A DNA stretch of 36,731 nucleotides from positions 1 to 36,731 of the forward strand of contig JAFQKB010000047.1 of the NCBI GenBank assembly GCA_017397125.1. Direction: 5' to 3'. The notes beneath the pieces are model-generated. The model ran no database searches. It was not told the DNA's origin and saw nothing but the letters and a program-made list of their open reading frames with translations. This document shows positions 31,477-36,731 of this stretch, in pieces. This stretch comes from Clostridia bacterium (lineage in GTDB: Bacteria; Bacillota; Clostridia; Oscillospirales; Acutalibacteraceae). A program made the translations under genes and the position numbers. How positions within the stretch are numbered: position 1 is the stretch's first letter; the number at the start of each line of letters is the position of its first letter.

Positions 31477-32136
31477 GTGGGTAAACTATTGGTGATTGAC
31501 GGTCTGGACGGATGCGGCAAATCCACCCAACTGGATCTACTGGACCAAGCACTTTCCGCTCGTAACGAATCCTACCGGCAGATCAGCTTTCCGGACTATG
31601 AGCAACCTTCTTCTGCCTTGGTTAAGATGTATCTTGGCGGAGATTTGGGTGGTTCTCCGGCGGCAGTGAACGCCTATGCCGCCTCTTCCTTCTATGCAGT
31701 GGACCGCTATGCCAGTTATAAATGCTTCTGGCAAGAGGATTACGAAGCTGGCGTGCCGATCGTGGCCGCCCGCTACACCACCTCCAACGCCATCCACCAG
31801 ATGACCAAATGTCCCGAAAACGAGTGGGACGGTTATCTCGCCTGGTTGGAGGATTACGAGTACCGGCTGTTAGGTCTTCCTAAGCCGGATACAGTCATTT
31901 TCTTAGATATGCCTCTTGAAGTCTCTCAAAAACTGCTGGCAAAGCGGTATGAGGGTGACGAGGGCAAGAAAGACATCCACGAACGGGACAACGCCTATCT
32001 GGTGAATTGTCGACGGGCCGCTTTGTATGCGGCAGAAAAACTGGGATGGATTGTGATTCCCTGCAGCAAGGATGGAGAACCCCTGCCGCCGGAAGTGATC
32101 CACCAGAGCATTTTAGCCTGTTATAACAGTTTGTAA
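31477..32136 (+). CDS. tmk: Thymidylate kinase-like protein
   Basis: Predicted to phosphorylate dTMP to dTDP, the step after ThyX. The 219 residues have a P-loop DGLDGCGKST (8-17), a FPDYEQPSS segment as in the dTMP-binding region, VDRYASYKCFW in place of the usual DR motif, ARYTTSNAIHQM (the RYxxS-type loop), VIFLDMPLEVS and KDIHERDNAYL (a lid region). It is a recognisable but divergent member of the family seen in clostridia, so another deoxynucleoside monophosphate substrate is possible. The start is a GTG at 31477, eight bases after AAGGAG that overlaps the end of thyX. Confidence 0.88.
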   Translation: MGKLLVIDGLDGCGKSTQLDLLDQALSARNESYRQISFPDYEQPSSALVKMYLGGDLGGSPAAVNAYAASSFYAVDRYASYKCFWQEDYEAGVPIVAARYTTSNAIHQMTKCPENEWDGYLAWLEDYEYRLLGLPKPDTVIFLDMPLEVSQKLLAKRYEGDEGKKDIHERDNAYLVNCRRAALYAAEKLGWIVIPCSKDGEPLPPEVIHQSILACYNSL

Positions 32137-32152
32137 TGGAGTGTGATGAACC

Positions 32153-32692
32153 GTGATCGCCGTATTCCTGGCTAATGGATTTGAAGAGATCGAAGCGCTA
32201 GCCACAGTAGATATTCTCCGTCGCGCCAGACTTAACGTGGTCACGGTCGGTGTGGGCAGCCACACCCCCGTAGGTGCACACAGTATCCCCGTGACTGCCG
32301 ATATCACGGAGGATCAACTGGTTATCTCCGATTGCGAAGCGGTCATTCTGCCCGGTGGTATGCCCGGCACACTTAACCTTGAAAATTCGTCTGTGGTGCA
32401 GGCCGCACTCGCTTATGCTATGGATAACGCTCTGCCTGTGGCGGCCATTTGTGCTGCTCCGTCCATTCTGGGGCACGCCGGCTATTTGCAGGGCAAAAAA
32501 GTCACCTGCTATCCCGGATTCGAGCCGGATTTGATCGGCGCAACTCTCGCTGACGTGAGTGTTGTAACGGATGGTACCATCACCACCGCCAGCGGTGCCG
32601 GCGTTGCGGTGGATTTTGCGCTGGAATTGGTGCGCCGGCTTGTATCTGACGAAACTGCCGAGTCCATCCGTCGAGGTATCCAATGTCTGTAA
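32153..32692 (+). CDS. DJ-1/PfpI (YajL-type) family protein
   Basis: Small glutamine-amidotransferase-like protein; relatives protect against or repair damage by reactive carbonyls, though activities are disputed. The 179 residues include the conserved Glu in NGFEEIEALATVD (E14) and the reactive cysteine C100 in AAICAAPSILGHAG, with ILPGGMPGTLNL forming the pocket. The C-terminal TTASGAGVAVDFAL matches the family's usual TGxGPGT-like end. The start is a GTG at 32153 with GGAG upstream. It overlaps the following gene by 10 bp, tying it to the dTMP/folate unit. Confidence 0.93.
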   Translation: MIAVFLANGFEEIEALATVDILRRARLNVVTVGVGSHTPVGAHSIPVTADITEDQLVISDCEAVILPGGMPGTLNLENSSVVQAALAYAMDNALPVAAICAAPSILGHAGYLQGKKVTCYPGFEPDLIGATLADVSVVTDGTITTASGAGVAVDFALELVRRLVSDETAESIRRGIQCL

Positions 32693-33276
32693 CGGATATC
32701 CGGCCGATCAAGACCGAGCTTCGGCAGAAATATCGCAGCCTGCGGCAATCAATGCCGCCGGAAATAAAGAAACAGCGAGACGAGGCCATCGCCAACCAGG
32801 TGCGCCGACTCTGGCAGTATAACAGCAATAGTATACTGCTGATTTACGTATCCACAGCCATCGAGGTGGACACGTTCTGCATCATCCGCCGCGCTCTGGA
32901 GGATGGCAAGCGGGTGGCTGTGCCGCGATGCGTGCCGGATAGCCGTCAGATGGATTTCTATTACATCCAATCCTTCGAAGAATTGGCGCCGGGTATGTTT
33001 GGGGTGTTGGAGCCGGAGGCGAACCCGGATCGTCTATACGATGAGCGAGATGGCGGACTGTGCATCGTCCCGGCGTTCAGCTACGATTGGCAGGGTTACC
33101 GCCTGGGATATGGCAAGGGGTATTACGACCGCTTTTTATCCCGATTTGAGGGAAACATCGTCGGCATCTGCCACAGCGACTGCGTGCAGCGCACGCTGCC
33201 GCACGGACGGTACGACCGCCCGGTGGAGCTGCTGGTGACCGAAAAATTCTTACGTCGAACGGTAAGGAACGGATAA
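32683..33276 (+). CDS. ygfA: 5-formyltetrahydrofolate cyclo-ligase
   Basis: Turns 5-formyl-THF into 5,10-methenyl-THF with ATP, returning a dead-end folate to the pool used by ThyX and purine synthesis. The 197 residues begin KTELRQKYRSLRQSMP, contain SILLIYVSTAIEVDT and KRVAVPRC, and carry the signature GYRLGYGKGYYDRFL (about 142-156). The ATG at 32683 has GAGG upstream and overlaps the DJ-1 gene by 10 bp, so translation is coupled. mltG starts 17 bp downstream. Confidence 0.95.
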   Translation: MSVTDIRPIKTELRQKYRSLRQSMPPEIKKQRDEAIANQVRRLWQYNSNSILLIYVSTAIEVDTFCIIRRALEDGKRVAVPRCVPDSRQMDFYYIQSFEELAPGMFGVLEPEANPDRLYDERDGGLCIVPAFSYDWQGYRLGYGKGYYDRFLSRFEGNIVGICHSDCVQRTLPHGRYDRPVELLVTEKFLRRTVRNG

Positions 33277-33292
33277 TAGGGGAGAGACACAC

Positions 33293-34615
33293 ATGGATGA
33301 GAACAAACTGAATCTAAATACAGACGAAGTGCTGTCTGCTGAAGAGCTTACGGCACGCCGCAATGAAAAAGTGCAGAATTTTAAGGTGGATTTCTCTCTT
33401 GACGATATTCCCGATGTGGATACCTCTGTTGTGCAGGAGAATTCTGCTCCTGTGCCGGAAGAACCTTCTGCTAATGAAGCACAGGAAGAGGAGGTCCAGC
33501 ATCAGCATACCGTTACCAAAAAAAAGAAAAAATCCGCAGCCGGCTGTCTGAAGCGAATTCTGTACGGTCTGTTCATTCTGGTGGTTTCCGGTGTACTGGC
33601 TGCCTTCATGATCTTTTTCCTGCTGGATTCTCTGGCAATCAACCGCGACCAGAAGGTGGTGGATTTTGAGATTCCCTCCGGTGAAAACTGGGGTACAGAA
33701 CGTATCGCCAGTGAGTTGGAAGCAAAAGGACTGATCGATAACGCCTTCTGCTTCCGTGTGTATTCCAAATTGACCAAGGCAGACGGTAAATGGCAGGTGG
33801 GCGCTTTTACGCTCTCGCCCGATATGGGGTATTCCGTGTTGGTGGAGACTCTCCAGACCATGACACCTCGCGAAACGGTCACCGTGACCATTCCGGAGGG
33901 ATACACAGTGGAGGAGATCGCCAAGCTGATGGAGGAAAACGGCGTTTGCGACACGGAAAGTTTTTACAATGCGGTCATCTACGGTCAATACGATTACGAC
34001 TTTATCCGGGATATCCCTACGACCGCTGACGGTGCTCAATATGCCGGACGTATCTATCGCCTGGAGGGCTACCTTTTCCCGGATACCTACGAGTTCTATA
34101 TGGGCAGTTCCGGCGAAACGGTCATTGGGCGACTGCTGGAGAATTTTGATATTAAGCTGACGTCGGAAATTCGCAGCCAGATCGCAGATCGCGGTTGGAC
34201 CATAGACGAGGCGATCATCATTGCCTCGCTCATCGAGGGCGAAGCCGCCAGCAAAGAAGATATGGAAAAGGTGTCCAAAGTGCTGCAGAATCGTATGGAG
34301 CCCGACTCCGGCTATCCCAAGCTGGAGCTGTGCTCCACCCGGGATTACGTAAAGGCCATACTGCCCAGCGTGGGCGGAATTGAGGTCACCAGCATCGCCT
34401 ACAATACCTATGAGCGCGAGGGTCTGCCGGTAGGTGCTATCAACAACCCCGGTCTGCAGGCGCTGACGGCGGCGCTGAATCCCTCTACGGCGGAGGACAT
34501 GGAAAAATGTTATTTTTTTGCTACCGACTACAACACCGGTATTACGTATTTCTCCCAGACCTTTGCCCAGCATGAAAAAATCTGCCGCAAGTATAAAATC
34601 GGTATGTACGGTTAA
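33293..34615 (+). CDS. mltG: Endolytic murein transglycosylase MltG
   Basis: Cuts nascent peptidoglycan glycan strands near the membrane and so limits their length. In 440 residues: an unusually long acidic cytoplasmic start (1-75, with EEEVQHQHTVT) ending in a basic patch (KKKKKS), one transmembrane helix (about 89-111), a LysM-like segment (IPSGENWGTERIASELEAKG) and VTIPEGYTVEEIAKLMEENG, then the YceG catalytic domain with RLEGYLFPDTYEFY and the catalytic glutamate E315 in ASLIEGEA, AYNTYEREGLPVGAINNPG, and LNPSTAEDMEKCYF. All hallmarks are present. The ATG at 33293 follows GGGAGAG. A terminator follows. Confidence 0.96.
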   Translation: MDENKLNLNTDEVLSAEELTARRNEKVQNFKVDFSLDDIPDVDTSVVQENSAPVPEEPSANEAQEEEVQHQHTVTKKKKKSAAGCLKRILYGLFILVVSGVLAAFMIFFLLDSLAINRDQKVVDFEIPSGENWGTERIASELEAKGLIDNAFCFRVYSKLTKADGKWQVGAFTLSPDMGYSVLVETLQTMTPRETVTVTIPEGYTVEEIAKLMEENGVCDTESFYNAVIYGQYDYDFIRDIPTTADGAQYAGRIYRLEGYLFPDTYEFYMGSSGETVIGRLLENFDIKLTSEIRSQIADRGWTIDEAIIIASLIEGEAASKEDMEKVSKVLQNRMEPDSGYPKLELCSTRDYVKAILPSVGGIEVTSIAYNTYEREGLPVGAINNPGLQALTAALNPSTAEDMEKCYFFATDYNTGITYFSQTFAQHEKICRKYKIGMYG

Positions 34616-34627
34616 TCTCACCAACAG

Positions 34628-34655
34628 AAAGCCGGAGCAGGCGCCCCGGCTTTTT
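34628..34655 (+). terminator. Intrinsic terminator after mltG
   Basis: AAAGCCGG (34628-34635) with CCGGCTTT (34646-34653) followed by T, just before the next gene's ribosome binding site. Termination may be partial, as no clear promoter is visible between it and the U32 gene. Confidence 0.8.
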
Positions 34656-34677
34656 GTACGTCGTTAGGAGCGAATCT

Positions 34678-35910
34678 ATGAGTTGTTACAATCGGATCCC
34701 CGAGGTGTTATCGCCGGCCGGTGACACTGAGCGGTTGGAGGCCGCGCTGCGCTTTGGCGCTGATGCCGTATATGTGTCCGGTCGCGACTACGGTATGCGG
34801 GCGGCTTGTGCTAATTTTGATCGGGATGAGCTGCTCAGCGCCGTCGAAAAGACCCACGCAGCCGACAAGAAGATCTACGTGACCTGCAACGTTTTGCCGC
34901 GCAATAAGGATATTGACCAACTGCCCGAGTATTTTGCTTATCTAAATAAGATTGGCGTGGATGCGCTGATCATCAGCGATCTTGGCACCATGGAACTGGC
35001 CAAACAATACGCTCCGCATTGCGCCTTACATGTTTCCACCCAATTTGGTGTGGTCAATCACGCCACCGCCACCGCTCTCTACCGTATGGGTGCCAGCCGC
35101 GTGGTACTGGCCCGTGAACTCTCAATGGATGAAATACGTGAGATTCGGGCTAAAACGCCGCCGGAACTGGAACTGGAAGCCTTTGTCCACGGCGCGATCT
35201 GTATGTCCTATTCCGGTCGATGCGTCATATCCAATTATCTCACCGATCGGGACGCCAACCACGGTGAGTGCTCCCAGCCCTGCCGCTGGAAATATACGGT
35301 GGTGGAGGAGACCCGCCCCGATCTGCCTATGACCTTGGAGCAGGATGAAAATGGCACCTATCTGTTTAATTCCAACGATATGAATATGATCGCCCACGTG
35401 GCTGAGTTGGCTCAGGCGGGCGTCTCCTCCTTCAAAATTGAGGGGCGGGCAAAATCCTTTTATTACACGGCTGTCACCGCGAATGCGTATCGTCGTGCCG
35501 TGGACGGATATGTGGCCTCCGGCTGCTCTGCTGACTACGTTCCGGAAGAATGGGTTATCGAGGAGATGAATAAGATCAGTCACCGTCCCTATGGTACCGG
35601 CTTTTATTACGGCATGCCGGCACAGCATCTGAAGCAGGGTGGCTACATCCGAGCCTACGAGGTTGCTGCCGTAGTGGATGGCTGGGCAGACGGATGGCTC
35701 ATGACCAGTCAGCGCAATCGGTTTTTCCTGGGTGATGAACTTGAGGTGCTGGAGCCAGGTGGCAAGCCGTTCACCTTTATACCAAAAGCGCTGCTTAACG
35801 AAGATAAACAACCCATCGAAATGGCGAATCACCCGATGATGAGGGTGTATATACCCTTTGAAAGGCCTTTGCGACCGGGTACACTGCTGCGTTATAATAA
35901 GAACATATAG
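34678..35910 (+). CDS. U32 family protein (TrhP/RlhA-like RNA hydroxylation factor)
   Basis: Family named peptidase U32, but relatives such as TrhP/YrrO and RlhA work in tRNA or rRNA hydroxylation. In 410 residues: VLSPAGDTERLEAALRFGAD at the start, LHVSTQFGVVNHATATAL, RVVLARELSMDEI and a cysteine set HGAICMSYSGRCV, then GECSQPCRWKY (C-x6-C-x15-C-x3-C), fit for an iron-sulfur cluster as reported for UbiU/UbiV relatives. The FKIEGRAKSFYYTA stretch is the family signature. In Bacillus mltG (yrrL) is close to yrrN-yrrO, and the same neighbourhood is seen here. The ATG at 34678 follows TTAGGAG. Confidence 0.9.
   Translation: MSCYNRIPEVLSPAGDTERLEAALRFGADAVYVSGRDYGMRAACANFDRDELLSAVEKTHAADKKIYVTCNVLPRNKDIDQLPEYFAYLNKIGVDALIISDLGTMELAKQYAPHCALHVSTQFGVVNHATATALYRMGASRVVLARELSMDEIREIRAKTPPELELEAFVHGAICMSYSGRCVISNYLTDRDANHGECSQPCRWKYTVVEETRPDLPMTLEQDENGTYLFNSNDMNMIAHVAELAQAGVSSFKIEGRAKSFYYTAVTANAYRRAVDGYVASGCSADYVPEEWVIEEMNKISHRPYGTGFYYGMPAQHLKQGGYIRAYEVAAVVDGWADGWLMTSQRNRFFLGDELEVLEPGGKPFTFIPKALLNEDKQPIEMANHPMMRVYIPFERPLRPGTLLRYNKNI
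35869..35898 (+). promoter_or_regulatory. Possible promoter for the terminal PBP gene
   Basis: -35 TTGCGA (35869-35874), 18 bp spacer, -10 TATAAT (35893-35898), inside the 3' end of the U32 gene. A second TATAAT at 35911-35916 has no -35 at a suitable distance. Plausible but unproven. Confidence 0.45.
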
Positions 35911-35921
35911 TATAATTTGTC

Positions 35922-35956
35922 AATCACCGCTTATGCTAACCGCATGGGCGGTGATT
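35922..35956 (+). promoter_or_regulatory. Hairpin that contains the PBP ribosome binding site
   Basis: AATCACCGC (35922-35930) pairs perfectly with GCGGTGATT (35948-35956); inside, ATGC (35933-35936) pairs with GCAT (35942-35945). The 3' arm holds GGCGGTGA, the likely ribosome binding site for the TTG at 35960. It may hold back translation of the PBP or serve as a weak terminator of the U32 gene (TCTTT follows). Confidence 0.6.
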
Positions 35957-35959
35957 TCT

Positions 35960-36731
35960 TTGAAAAGACGAGTAAGGATTGTTTTTTTTGCTACAGTGTT
36001 GGTTTTTGTACTGGTATTGGTGCGCATCGGCACCTTAGTGAACAGCACCGAGGTGCAGTCAGTAGGGCTGGATCAGGGTACGCGCAGCGTCACTGTGGTA
36101 TCCCTGCGCGGCACTATATACGATCGTAATCACATACCGCTTGTTAATGCAGACAATGAGTATTCGGCTGCGTTTTTGCCCAGCAGCGGTGTGTTGAAGC
36201 AACTGCGCACTGCTATGAATACGGTAGAATACAATCAACTGATCGAGCGTCTGGAAAGGAATACGCCAGCCGTGGTGCAACTACAGAGACCAGCGGCCAT
36301 TGCTGACGGTATGCGCGTCTTTTTCGCGCCTGTTCGTTATACCGATTACTGTCCGTGCCCACACATACTGGGGCACTTGGACGGCAGTATGCAGTACGGG
36401 GTTACAGGCATTGAAAAAGCCTTTGATTCATTTCTCAACCAGCATACGGGACAAATCAAAGCCACTTTCTCCGTGAATGGACTAGGTGATTATGTAGAAG
36501 GAAGCCCCATCCAGGTGACTAATACGCTGAATAACAGCACAAGTGGCGTGGTGTTGACCATTGATAAAGAAATCCAGCAGATCGTAGACGATACGGCACC
36601 GGAGTTTCTCGAAAAAGGTGCAGTTGTAATCATTGATCCGCGCTCCGGCGAGGTGCTGGCTGGCTCCAGCTTTCCCAGTTTCCATCCCGGTCAGGTGGCG
36701 GACAGTATGGATGATGCAGACGGCGCACTGC
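35960..36731 (+). CDS. Class B penicillin-binding protein (PBP2/SpoVD/FtsI type), 5' part only
   Basis: Transpeptidase that cross-links peptidoglycan with a SEDS partner. The visible 257 residues show a basic start, one transmembrane helix (about 7-27), the class B motif RGTIYDRNHIPLVN (50-63, matching RGxIxDRNG), the dimerisation domain with HILGHLDGSMQYGVTGIEKA, GVVLTIDKEIQQIVDDT, and the beginning of the transpeptidase domain GAVVIIDPRSGEVLAGSSFP. The SxxK active site lies beyond the window edge. I read a TTG start at 35960 behind GGCGGTGA; an in-frame GTG at 35951 lies within that site. FtsI, PBP2 or SpoVD cannot be told apart without the rest. Confidence 0.88.
   Translation, partial: MKRRVRIVFFATVLVFVLVLVRIGTLVNSTEVQSVGLDQGTRSVTVVSLRGTIYDRNHIPLVNADNEYSAAFLPSSGVLKQLRTAMNTVEYNQLIERLERNTPAVVQLQRPAAIADGMRVFFAPVRYTDYCPCPHILGHLDGSMQYGVTGIEKAFDSFLNQHTGQIKATFSVNGLGDYVEGSPIQVTNTLNNSTSGVVLTIDKEIQQIVDDTAPEFLEKGAVVIIDPRSGEVLAGSSFPSFHPGQVADSMDDADGAL

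Noticed and set aside
33314..34624. 436-codon minus-strand frame antisense to mltG
   Set aside because: MltG has all catalytic hallmarks; the antisense frame is a shadow with no domain or ribosome binding site.
1..36731. Search for a defence island, prophage, insertion sequence, CRISPR array or toxin-antitoxin pair
   Set aside because: No transposase, integrase, nuclease-helicase, reverse transcriptase, direct-repeat array or toxin-like small gene pair seen; almost all the sequence is assigned to housekeeping genes.

Overview
This 36.7 kb window looks like chromosomal core DNA of a spore-forming, low-to-moderate GC Firmicute of class Clostridia. The gut Oscillospiraceae/Ruminococcaceae type is my inference. 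The basis is RNase J, GdpP, IreB, cotJABC, a CwlD-like amidase, ThyX instead of ThyA, strong AGGAGG ribosome binding sites, sigma-A type promoters, and SAM-I, FMN and T-box leader RNAs. I see no phage, transposon, CRISPR array, rRNA or tRNA.

Region 1 (1-2440, minus strand) has three separately promoted units: metK (cut by the left edge) under a SAM-I riboswitch, a RibU-like riboflavin transporter subunit under an FMN riboswitch, and rnhA. Region 2 (2497-11900, plus) starts with a long structured leader in front of RNase J. Then follow gdpP (c-di-AMP hydrolysis), rplI, dnaB, tilS and ftsH, closed by a strong terminator. Region 3 is a small acidic membrane protein (plus) facing a rodA-type SEDS polymerase (minus), sharing a two-way terminator. 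Region 4 (13500-24270, plus) is a long housekeeping run: tsaE-tsaB-upp; mutY, dCMP deaminase, an SDR, rpiB, an unknown membrane protein, a CwlD-like amidase, radA, comEA-like, galM, rsmD, coaD and a coiled-coil protein.

Region 5 (24284-30581, minus) holds cotJABC (spore coat), a TVP38/DedA-type membrane protein, a small conserved protein with IreB, and pheST under a T-box leader with a UUC (Phe) specifier. Region 6 (30647-36731, plus) is thyX, a dTMP kinase-like gene, a DJ-1/PfpI protein and 5-formyl-THF cyclo-ligase, then mltG, a U32-family protein and the start of a penicillin-binding protein cut by the right edge.

Functional links: dCMP deaminase, ThyX and the dTMP kinase-like protein make a route to dTDP, with folate recycling beside ThyX. 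RodA-like, MltG, the amidase and the PBP are peptidoglycan enzymes. TsaE/TsaB, TilS and the U32 protein act or may act on tRNA. The least explained element is the RNase J leader (about 2531-2761). Its first and last segments pair perfectly over 8 bp, and a hairpin loop near its start pairs with a distant segment as a pseudoknot, so I propose it is an undescribed cis-regulatory RNA. Other oddities are an EF-hand-like loop in the extracytoplasmic part of FtsH and a hairpin that buries the ribosome binding site of the terminal PBP gene.
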